Positions 47,125 through 58,340 of a stretch of 64,000 bases of DNA are shown piece by piece. Each line of letters begins with the position of its first letter. Positions within the stretch are counted from its first letter, which is position 1. A program made the translations under genes and the position numbers. This DNA is from Mimachlamys varia (taxonomy: Eukaryota; Mollusca; Bivalvia; Pectinida; Pectinidae). The stretch is taken from assembly GCA_947623455.1 (NCBI GenBank), contig OX392528.1, positions 54,640,322-54,704,321 on the forward strand. Direction: 5' to 3'. The notes beneath the pieces are model-generated. The model searched no databases. It saw only the letters and a program-made list of their open reading frames with translations, and had not been told where the DNA came from.

Positions 47125-47275
47125 TTATAATAAGATACAGTCGAACCAAGTAATGAATTGAACTGCACCATATATCTGTTTCGTCCTTCTAGGACTCGTC
47201 AGTGATAAAACGGTTTCAAGATGTGCAGGTAAGAAGTAACGTTACCATTCTTATCTTTAAAAACTATATCTAAAG
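47125..47275 (-). mobile_element. Hammerhead-bearing repeat segment, copy at 47.2 kb
   Basis: Minus-strand copy recognised mainly through the ribozyme and its near flank (TTCAATTCATTACTTGG...TGTATC on the minus strand). In minus orientation it precedes the terminal segment at 46490-46810. Confidence 0.6.
47165..47208 (-). ncRNA. Hammerhead ribozyme copy with a weak stem III
   Basis: On the minus strand: CTGACGA core (N7 = C, allowed), perfect stem II GTCC-TAGAA-GGAC, GAAA, then ACAGATAT, where the middle stem III pair is lost. Stem I is partly paired by wobbles. Activity doubtful. Confidence 0.7.
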
Positions 47276-47669
47276 TCACCATGATAACCATACAATATTT
47301 CTTTGTATACTAAAGTTATGATAATAAAAAACTTAAACAAGGAGTGATTTTCCTCTAAAGTTGTAAATGAAAATGAACATTTAAACATGTAACAGACTAT
47401 ATTCTGACAATGGTTTTATACATAGTCTTGCATAAGCCCAATTATCGAATGTATAACGGTAGACGTAGAAAAAATGAGTTACGCTACTGTTGATATGGTT
47501 CTTTAAAATCATACCTTTTCAGCATAAACTGTTTCAATGTTCATGACGCTTCATACAATAATTCAGTTTATCAAGTAATCATAATTTGTTTCGTAGATAT
47601 GTTCTCGTAGGGGCATGGTTTTGTCTCAAATTGCAATTATATTTCTTCTTCTGTGACGTGATAAGTACA

Positions 47670-48150
47670 ACTAGAACATTGTGACGCCATGGCATGGTTC
47701 TAATTTTGATGTTCGACTAAAGCCAATCACAGCTACGCTAGGTCTTACTTTAATGGATGTTATATTGGTCGCATCTTGGTCGACCAGCTTGGTTTTACTG
47801 AGAAATATTTTGTATCCTTGTGTGGTGTGAAAATGGATTTTGTAAATATGCTCATTAGTGTGTTTACTTATTGTGATTGAGAATGATGACTTGGTTCCAA
47901 TTTTGATGACTTGATGTTTACTTAGATGTGACAAAGATTGACATGATGTGTATCGTCGATGGAGCAGAAAACGCTTACTCTTCTTGAACACCTGGTCGTA
48001 TTCTCTTGTACTTTTTCAATGGTCTATATGTAAATATTTCCTTTGTTCATATCCTGTCCCTAGTTCAATCGATTTTGTGTTTGGATTGTGGTTTTCTTGA
48101 CGATTCGATATTCTCTGATTTCTTTTATATTGATGGTATGACACATACCA
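47670..48150 (+). mobile_element. Penelope-type terminal segment, plus-strand copy
   Basis: Plus-strand copy with GGTCGCATCTTGGTCGACCA, TTGACATGATGTGTATCGTC, GATGGAGCAGAAAACGCTTA, GAACACCTGGTCGTATTC and GATTCGATATTCTCTGATTT. It is the longest copy and lies in the same orientation as the reverse transcriptase fragment 1.2 kb upstream. Open frames on either strand here are by-products. Confidence 0.65.
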
Positions 48151-48943
48151 CAAGACAGTCAGCGGTAAATAAACTCTTTTTGAGAAATATAGACTGGACT
48201 TTTTTGGCGAATACACGTAACGTTGGTTTGCTACACTTACCCTGTGTTCAATACTGGATAGGGTGAAAGTCTCAGATACAGAAAACTAAGCTTAGTTAAA
48301 CAAAGATAGCAGGGATCTGTAAGGGGATTTATGTGACCCTTAATGAATTGAAATGCCATAAAATTAAGAAAGGTGTTTCTGTAAAGACTTCTTGAAGAGC
48401 CATTCCCGTAATTGTTATTTAGCGTTGCTGACACGAGGCTGAATTAGGTATATTTAATGGACGATCATCACTACTAAACGGAATGCGCTCTCCTTTATTC
48501 CGCTAAAATGGTCTACTTAATTTGATTGATGCTTTGTATCCATCAGAATAATCCGCAAAATAAATAAGTGTTCCTTTTACGATAAGATGTGACATGATGC
48601 AGGGCAGACTGGGACCGACACACGACGCATGCGCGAACGCAACAGAAACCAATTCCAGAGTCATCAGAGCTTTGTTCTGTTTTTTTGTCACGTGGTCTGG
48701 TGATATCAAAGTCTCGCAAAAACCTCGTGTCAGCGATAAGTTATGCAATGTTCGTGAGGCACGTGCCGATGTCCATTGCCGGCTGCTGGGGTTTTGGTCA
48801 AACTGCGATGTTTATGCATCTAGATCAACGCCAACTCTCCGAAGTAATATCATTATGTCGTTAAGAGCTGGAAAGACAGAACTGGAAAACATTGATTTGC
48901 ATATCCGTCACAAGCTAATTATTCTACATATTAAGATATTCAT
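48151..48943. other. Non-coding spacer with promoter-like motifs
   Basis: GCATGCGC (48627-48634, NRF1-like) and GGCACGTGCC (near 48759) fall within a 117-codon open frame (48594-48947) that has no recognisable domain and runs up to a MITE. I do not call it a gene. Confidence 0.4.
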
Positions 48944-48947
48944 TTAA

Positions 48948-49332
48948 AGGCCCAATATATGTGACTTCAGGAAATTTTTCGTAATTCTGAAAAAAATGCG
49001 ACAAAAATCCAGTTGATAACTATGCAAAAATATAAGCCTAAAACCAAGTAAACCTGAGCGGTAACTTACAAGAAACTCTTTGACAGAAAAATCCAAATAA
49101 ATGAAAATAATTCAGGTGGGGCCCACTTCAACAACAAGCCGAAGTTAGAAGACAGTTCAAAATGGACGAGTGTTTACAAATACCAAGTTTCAACTGCTGC
49201 TCTACCGGTAACCGGAATCCATCTTAAATATTGCTGATATCAGTTAATCTTAACTAAATCTATAAATACAAAAAAATTATTAGGCTTGATTTTCGCTTCA
49301 AGTTTTTACCGAAAGTTACGTATATTGGGCCT
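48948..49332. mobile_element. TTAA-flanked MITE, copy 3
   Basis: A 385-bp element in the same orientation as copy 2. The left terminal repeat has two substitutions (ATATATGTGA). The left flank is TTAA (48944-48947); the right flank is TTAG (49333-49336), a one-base decay of the duplication. No coding capacity. Confidence 0.87.
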
Positions 49333-49336
49333 TTAG

Positions 49337-49904
49337 ATGATTTTTTATATGATTTCCACTGTTTCAACGCTTTCTTGGTGTAGATAGGCTTACCCTTTTA
49401 TGGTTCAATTTAATCCAGATCATGTAATCGATTGGTCTCTTGTATCATCCACTTGAATGTAGAGTACGAGTAAATATTTTGGAAACACATATATCGTTTC
49501 TTTAAAAGAGAAACACAACTGTACTGTTGATAGTGTTTTTTACATTGAATTGTCGATAAATGTCATTCATTATACTCTGTACAAATAATTTCATCTCAAT
49601 TACTACTTTTGGTGTTTAAAAGCTGATCCGTTTTCGAAAAGTTGATTTTCCCGAAAGAAAAAAAGAAAAGTTCTAAGTAGGTGTCCCCACAGCTGTTGTT
49701 GGTTATTACCTTCTGTCTTGTCCATCATACAAAACTGAACTCAATAATACACTAACAACAACAACATTGTATCTCTCTTCGTATCTTTATAGACTTTATA
49801 TGGGTATCTTCGAACTGGTCTTACGGTGACGTTTTATACAAGTTGGTAGCGTTACGTGTTGCACAATTTTATATAGTTTTGATGACGTGCGTGTGCTACG
49901 AGTT
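49337..49904. other. Spacer before the 32-bp array
   Basis: AT-rich unique sequence. The last 40 bases begin to resemble diverged array units. Confidence 0.5.
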
Positions 49905-52900
49905 TAAAGTGTCATGGTGACGGTGTACCGCGAGCTGATATCGTCATGGTGACGGTGTACCGCGAGTTGATATCGTCATGGTGACGGTGTACCACGAGTT
50001 GATAGTGTCATGGTGACGGTCTACCGCGAGTTTAAAGTGTCATGGTGACGGTCTACCACGAGTTGATAGTGTCATGGTGACGGTCTACCACGATTTTATT
50101 GTGTCATGGTGACGGTGTACCACGAGTTGATAGTGTCATGGTGACGGTGTACCGCGAGTTGATAGTGTCATGGTGACGGTCTACCACGAGTTGATAGTGT
50201 CATGGTGACGGTCTACCACGATTTGATTGTGTCATGGTGACGGTGTACCGCGAGTTGATATCGTCATGGTGACGGTGTACCACGAGTTGATAGTGTCATG
50301 GTGACGGTGTACCGCGAGTTGATAGTGTCATGGTGACGGTCTACCACGATTTGATTGTGTCATGGTGACGGTGTACCACGAGTTGATAGTGTCATGGTGA
50401 CGGTGTATCGCGAGTTGATATCGTCATGGTGACGGTGTACCACGAGTTGATTGTGTCATGGCGAAGGTCTACCACGAGTTGATAGCGTCATGGTGTCGGT
50501 CTACAACGAGTTGATAGTGACATAGTGACGGTGTACCACGAGTTGATAGTGTCATGGTGACGGTGTACCACGAGTTGATAGTGACATGGTGACGGTCTAC
50601 CACAAGTTGATAGTGACATGGTGACGGTCTACCACGAGTTGATAGTGACATGGTGACGGTGGACCACGAGTTGATAGTGTCATGGTGACGGTGTACCACG
50701 AGTTGATAGTGTCATGGCGAAGGTCTACTACGAGTTGATAGTGTCATGGTGACGGTGTGCCACGAGTTGGTAGTGTCATGGTGACGGTGTAACACGAGTT
50801 TATTGTGTCATGATGACGGTCTCCCAGGAGTTGATAGTGTCATGGTGACGGTGTACTGCGAGTTGATAGTGTCATGGTGACGGTGTGCCACGAGTTGATA
50901 GTGTCATGGTGACGGTGTACCGCGAGTTGATAGTGTCATGGTGACGGTGTACCACGAGTTGATAGTGTCATGGTGACGGTGTACCGCGAGTTGATAGTGT
51001 ATTGGTGACGGTGTACCGCGAGTTGATAGTGTCATGGTGACGGTCTACCACGAGTTGATAGTGTCATGGTGACGGTGTACCGCGAGTTGATAGTGTCATG
51101 ATGACGGTCTACCACGTGTTGATAGTGTCATGGTGACGGTCTACCATGAGTTGATAGTGTCATGGTGACGGTGTACCGCGATTTGATAGTGTCATGGTGA
51201 CGGTGTACCGCGAGTTGATAGTGTCATGGTGACGGTCTACCACGTGTTGATAGTGTCATGGTGACGGTGTGCCACGAGTTGATAGTGTCATGGTGACGGT
51301 GTACCGTGAGTTGATAGTGTCATGATGACGGTCTAACACGAGTTGATAGTGACATGGTGACGGTGTACCGCGAGTTGATAGTGACATGGTGACGGTGTAC
51401 CGCGAGTTGATAGTGTCATGGTGACGGTGTACCGCGAGTTGATAGTGTCATGGTGACGGTGTACCGCGAGTTGATAGTGTCATGGTGACGGTGTACCACG
51501 AGTTGATAGTGTCATGGTGACGGTCTACCACGAGTTGATAGTGTCATGGTGACGGTCTACCACGAGTTGATCGTGTCATGGTGACTGTGTACTGCGAGTT
51601 GATAGTGTCATGGTGACGGTGTGCCACGAGTTGATAGTGTCATGGTGACGGTGTGCCACGAGTTGATAGTGTCATGGTGACGGTGTACCGCGAGTTGATA
51701 GTGTCATGGTGACGGTGTACCGCGAGTTGATAGTGTCATGGTGACGGTGTACCGCGAGTTGATAGTGTCATGATGACGGTCTACCACGTGTTGATAGTGT
51801 CATGGTGACGGTCTACCACGAGTTGATAGTGTCATGGTGAAGGTGTACCGCGAGTTGATAGTGTCATGGTGACGGTGTACCGCGAGTTGATAGTGTCATG
51901 GTGACGGTCTACCACGTGTTGATAGTGTCATGGTGACGGTGTGCCACGAGTTGATAGTGTCATGGTGACGGTGTACCGCGAGTTGATAGTGTCATGATGA
52001 CGGTCTACCACGAGTTGATAGTGTCATGGTGACGGTCTACCACGAGTTGGTAGTGTCATGGTGACGGTGTGCCACGAGTTGATAGTGTCATGGTGACGGT
52101 GTACCGCTAGTTGATAGTGTCACGATGACGGTCTACCACGAGTTGATAGTGTCATGGTGACGGTCTACCACGAGTTGGTAGTGTCATGGTGACGTTGTAC
52201 CGCGAGTTGATAGTGTCATGGTGACGATGTACCGCGAGTTGATAGTGTCATGGTGACGGTGTACCGCGAGTTGATAGTGTCATGGTGACGGTCTACCACG
52301 AGTTGATAGTGTCATTGTGACGGTCTACCACGAGTTGATAGTGTCATGGTGACGGTGTACCACGAGTTGATAGTGTCATGGTGACGGTGTACCACGAGTT
52401 GATTGTGTCATAGCGAAGGTCTACCACGAGTTGATAGCGTCATGGTGTCGGTCTACCACGATTTGGTAGTGTCATGGTGACGGTGTAACACGAGTTTATT
52501 GTGTCATGGTGACGGTCTACGACGAGTTGATAGTGTCATGGTGACGGTCTACGAAGAGTTGATAGTGTCATGGTGACGGTCTACCACGATTTTGTAGTGT
52601 CATGGTGACGGTGTACCACGAGTTGATAGTGTATTGGTGACGGTGTACCACGAGTTGATAGTGTCATGGCGACAGTGTACCACAAGTTGATAGTGTCATG
52701 GCGACAGTGTACCACAAGTTGATAGTGTCATGGTGACGGTCTACCACGAGTTGATAGTGACATGGTGACGGTCTACCACGAGTTGATAGTGACATGGTGA
52801 CGGTCTACCACGAGTTGATAGTGACATGGTGACGGTGTACCACGAGTTGATAGTGACATGGAGACGGTGTACCACGAGTTGATAGTGACATGGTGACGGT

Positions 52901-55900
52901 CTACCACGAGTTGATAGTGTCATGGTGACGGTGTACCACGAGTTGATAGTGACATGGTGACGGTGTACCACGAGTTGATAGTGACATGGTGACGGTCTAC
53001 CACGAGTTGATAGTGACATGGTGACGGTCTACCACGAGTTGATAGTGTCATGGTGACGACGTACCATGAGTTGATAGTGTCATGGCGAAGGTCTACTACG
53101 AGTTGATAGTGTCATAATGACGGTGTGCCACGAGTTGGTAGTGTCATGGTGACGGTGTAACACGAGTTTATTGTGTCATGATGACGGTCTACCACGAGTT
53201 GATAGTGTCATGGTGACGGTCTACCACGAGTTGGTAGTGTCATGGTGACGGTGTACCGCGAGTTGATAGTGTCATGGTGACGGTGTACCGCGAGTTGATA
53301 GTGTATTGGTGACGGTGTACCGCGAGTTGATAGTGTCATGGTGACGGTCTACCACGAGTTGATAGTGTCATGATGACGGTCTACCACGAGTTGATAGTGT
53401 CATGGTGACGGTGTACCGCGAGTTGATAGTGTCATGGTGACGGTGTACCGCGAGTTGATAGTGTCATGGTGACGGTGTACCACGAGTTGATTGTGTCATA
53501 GCGAAGGTCTACCACGAGTTGATAGCGTCATGGTGTCGGTCTACCACGATTTGGTAGTGTCATGGTGACGGTGTAACACGAGTTTATTGTGTCATGGTGA
53601 CGGTCTACAACGAGTTGATAGTGTCATGGTGACGGTCTACGAAGAGTTGATAGTGTCATGGTGACGGTCTACCATGATTTTGTAGTGTCATGGTGACGGT
53701 CTACCACGAGTTGATAGTGTCATGGTGACGGTGTACCACGAGTTGATAGTGTATTGGTGACGGTGTACCACGAGTTGATAGTGTCATGGCGACAGTGTAC
53801 CACAAGTTGATAGTGTCATGGCGACAGTGTACCACAAGTTGATAGTGTCATGGTGACGGTGTACCACGAGTTGATAGTGTCATGGTGACGATGTACCGCG
53901 AGTTGATAGTGTCATGGTGACGGTGTACCGCGAGTTGATAGTGTCATGGTGACGGTCTACCACGAGTTGATAGTGTCATTGTGACGGTCTACCACGAGTT
54001 GATAGTGTCATGGTGACGGTGTACCACGAGTTGATAGTGTCATGGTGACGGTGTACCACGAGTTGATTGTGTCATAGCGAAGGTCTACCACGAGTTGATA
54101 GCGTCATGGTGTCGGTCTACGAAGAGTTGATAGTGTCATGGTGACGGTCTACCATGATTTTGTAGTGTCATGGTGACGGTCTACCACGAGTTGATAGTGT
54201 CATGGTGACGGTGTACCACGAGTTGATAGTGTATTGGTGACGGTGTACCACGAGTTGATAGTGTCATGGCGACAGTGTACCACAAGTTGATAGTGTCATG
54301 GCGACAGTGTACCAAAAGTTGATAGTGTCATGGTGACGGTCTACCACGAGTTGATAGTGACATGGTGACGGTCTACCACGAGTTGATAGTGACATGGTGA
54401 CGGTCTACCACGAGTTGGTAGTGTCATGGTGACGGTGTACCGCGAGTTGATAGTGTCATGGTGACGGTGTACCGCGAGTTGATAGTGTATTGGTGACGGT
54501 GTACCGCGAGTTGATAGTGTCATGGTGACGGTCTACCACGAGTTGATAGTGTCATGATGACGGTCTACCACGAGTTGATAGTGTCATGGTGACGGTGTAC
54601 CGCGAGTTGATAGTGTCATGGTGACGGTGTACCGCGAGTTGATAGTGTCATGGTGACGGTGTACCACGAGTTGATAGTGTCATGGTGACGGTCTACCACG
54701 AGTTGATAGTGTCATTGTGACGGTCTACCACGAGTTGATAGTGTCATGGTGACGGTGTACCACGAGTTGATAGTGTCATGGTGACGGTGTACCACGAGTT
54801 GATTGTGTCATAGCGAAGGTCTACCACGAGTTGATAGCGTCATGGTGTCGGTCTACGAAGAGTTGATAGTGTCATGGTGACGGTCTACCATGATTTTGTA
54901 GTGTCATGGTGACGGTCTACCACGAGTTGATAGTGTCATGGTGACGGTGTACCACGAGTTGATAGTGTATTGGTGACGGTGTACCACGAGTTGATAGTGT
55001 CATGGCGACAGTGTACCACAAGTTGATAGTGTCATGGCGACAGTGTACCACAAGTTGATAGTGTCATGGTGACGGTCTACCACGAGTTGATAGTGACATG
55101 GTGACGGTCTACCACGAGTTGATAGTGACATGGTGACGGTGTACCACGAGTTGATAGTGACATGGTGACGGTGTACCACGAGTTGATAGTGACATGGAGA
55201 CGGTGTACCACGAGTTGATAGTGACATGGTGACGGTGTACCACGAGTTGATAGTGTCATGGTGACGGTGTACCACGAGTTGATAGTGACATGGTGACGGT
55301 GTACCACGAGTTGATAGTGACATGGTGACGGTCTACCACGAGTTGATAGTGACATGGTGACGGTGTACCACGAGTTGATAGTGTCATGGTGACGACGTAC
55401 CATGAGTTGATAGTGTCTTGGCGAAGGTCTACTACGAGTTGATAGTGTCATGGTGACGGTGTGCCACGAGTTGGTAGTGTCATGGTGACGGTGTACCGCG
55501 AGTTGATAGTGTCATAGTGACGGTGTACCGCGAGTTGATAGTGTCATGGTGACGGTCTACCACGAGTTGATAGTGTCATGGTGACAGTCTACCACGAGTT
55601 GATAGTGTCATGGTGACGGTGTACCGCGAGTTGATAGTGTCATAGTGACGGTGTACCGCGAGTTGATAGTGTCATGGTGACGGTCTACCACGAGTTGATA
55701 GTGTCATGGTGACGGTGTACCGCGAGTTGATAGTGTCATAGTGACGGTGTACCGCGAGTTGATAGTGTCATGTTGACGGTCTACCACGAGTTGATAGTGT
55801 CATGGTGACGGTGTACCACGAGTTGATTGTGTCATAGCGAAAGTCTACCACGAGTTGATAGCGTCATGGTGTCGGTCTACCACGATTTGGTAGTGTCATG

Positions 55901-58340
55901 GTGACGGTGTAACACGAGTTGATAGTGTCATGGTGACGGTCTACGAAGAGTTGATAGTGTCATGGTGACGGTCTACGAAGAGTTGATAGTGTCATGGTGA
56001 CGGTCTACCACGATTTTGTAGTGTCATGGTGACGGTCTACCACGAGTTGATAGTGTCATGGTGACGGTGTACCACGAGTTGGTAGTGTCATGGTGACGGT
56101 GGACCACGAGTTGGTTGTGTCATGATAGCATGTACCACGAGATGGTTGTGTCATGGTGACGTGTTACACGAGTTGATAGTGTCATGGTGACGGTGGACCA
56201 CGAGTTGATTGTGTCATAGCGAAGGTCTACCACGAGTTGATAGCGTCATGATGTCGGTCTACCACGATTTGGTAGTGTCATGGTGACGGTGTAACACGAG
56301 TTTATTGTGTCATGGTGACGGTCTACGACGAGTTGATAGTGTCATGGTGACGGTCTACGAAGAGTTGATAGTGTCATGGTGACGGTCTACCATGATTTTG
56401 TAGTGTCATGGTGACGGTCTACCACGAGTTGATAGTGTCATGGTGACGGTGTACCACAAGTTGATAGTGTATTGGTGACGTTGTACCACGAGTTGATAGT
56501 GTCATGGCGACAGTGTACCACAAGTTGATAGTGTCATGGCGACAGTGTACCACAAGTTGATAGTGTCATGGTGACGGTGTACCACGAGTTGATAGTGTCA
56601 TGGTGACGATGTACCGCGAGTTGATAGTGTCATGGTGACGGTGTACCGCGAGTTGATAGTGTCATGGTGACGGTCTACCACGAGTTGATAGTGTCATTGT
56701 GACGGTCTACCACGAGTTGATAGTGTCATGGTGACGGTGTACCACGAGTTGATAGTGTCATGGTGACGGTGTACCACGAGTTGATTGTGTCATAGCGAAG
56801 GTCTACCACGAGTTGATAGCGTCATGGTGTCGGTCTACGAAGAGTTGATAGTGTCATGGTGACGGTCTACCATGATTTTGTAGTGTCATGGTGACGGTCT
56901 ACCACGAGTTGATAGTGTCATGGTGACGGTGTACCACGAGTTGATAGTGTATTGGTGACGGTGTACCACGAGTTGATAGTGTCATGGCGACAGTGTACCA
57001 CAAGTTGATAGTGTCATGGCGACAGTGTACCACAAGTTGATAGTGTCATGGTGACGGTCTACCACGAGTTGATAGTGACATGGTGACGGTCTACCACGAG
57101 TTGATAGTGACATGGTGACGGTGTACCACGAGTTGATAGTGACATGGTGACGGTGTACCACGAGTTGATAGTGACATGGAGACGGTGTACCACGAGTTGA
57201 TAGTGACATGGTGACGGTCTACCACGAGTTGATAGTGTCATGGTGACGGTGTACCACGAGTTGATAGTGACATGGTGACGGTGTACCACGAGTTGATAGT
57301 GACATGGTGACGGTCTACCACGAGTTGATAGTGACATGGTGACGGTCTACCACGAGTTGATAGTGTCATGGTGACGACGTACCATGAGTTGATAGTGTCA
57401 TGGCGAAGGTCTACTACGAGTTGATAGTGTCATGGTGACGGTGTGCCACGAGTTGGTAGTGTCATGGTGACGGTGTACCGCGAGTTGATAGTGTCATAGT
57501 GACGGTGTACCGCGAGTTGATAGTGTCATGGTGACGGTCTACCACGAGTTGATAGTGTCATGGTGACAGTCTACCACGAGTTGATAGTGTCATGGTGACG
57601 GTGTACCGCGAGTTGATAGTGTCATAGTGACGGTGTACCGCGAGTTGATAGTGTCATGGTGACGGTCTACCACGAGTTGATAGTGTCATGGTGACGGTGT
57701 ACCGCGAGTTGATAGTGTCATAGTGACGGTGTACCGCGAGTTGATAGTGTCATGTTGACGGTCTACCACGAGTTGATAGTGTCATGGTGACGGTGTACCA
57801 CGAGTTGATTGTGTCATAGCGAAAGTCTACCACGAGTTGATAGCGTCATGGTGTCGGTCTACCACGATTTGGTAGTGTCATGGTGACGGTGTAACACGAG
57901 TTGATAGTGTCATGGTGACGGTCTACGAAGAGTTGATAGTGTCATGGTGACGGTCTACGAAGAGTTGATAGTGTCATGGTGACGGTCTACCACGATTTTG
58001 TAGTGTCATGGTGACGGTCTACCACGAGTTGATAGTGTCATGGTGACGGTGTACCACGAGTTGGTAGTGTCATGGTGACGGTGGACCACGAGTTGGTTGT
58101 GTCATGATAGCATGTACCACGAGATGGTGGTGTCATGGTGACGTGTTACACGAGTTGATAGTGTCATGGTGACGGTGTACCACGAGTTGGTTGTGTCATG
58201 GTGACGTGTTACACGAGTTAGTAATGTCATAGTGACGGTGTACCACGAGTTGGTTGTGTCATGGTAACATGTACCACGAACTATTTGTATCATGGTGACG
58301 TGTTACACGAGTTGGTATTGTCATGGCGACGGTGAAACAC
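49905..58340. repeat. 8.4-kb array of a 32-bp minisatellite with nested higher-order repeats
   Basis: About 260 units of 32 bp built on GTGTCATGGTGACGGTCTAC plus CACGAGTTGATA. Recurrent variants are GTCTACC/GTGTACC, CCACG/CCGCG and GTGTCATGG/GTGACATGG. A rarer variant set containing CATAGCGAAGGTC recurs in register. A block from about 54.66 to 56.16 kb is repeated at an exact 1,982-bp offset (about 56.64-58.14 kb): landmark CATAGCG at 54809/56791 and GATAGCA at 56124/58106. A 480-bp sub-period and a roughly 2.72-kb offset are also visible. The right edge (58090-58340) degenerates into longer variant units. Confidence 0.97.

Noticed and set aside
48594..48947. 117-codon plus-strand frame with NRF1-like and E-box motifs
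   Set aside because: No recognisable domain and no splice or start support, and it runs straight into a MITE.
50469..58293. Several minus-strand open frames encoding HYQLVV/STRGRPSP repeats
   Set aside because: They are the three-frame reading of the 32-bp minisatellite, and variant units simply lack one stop codon.
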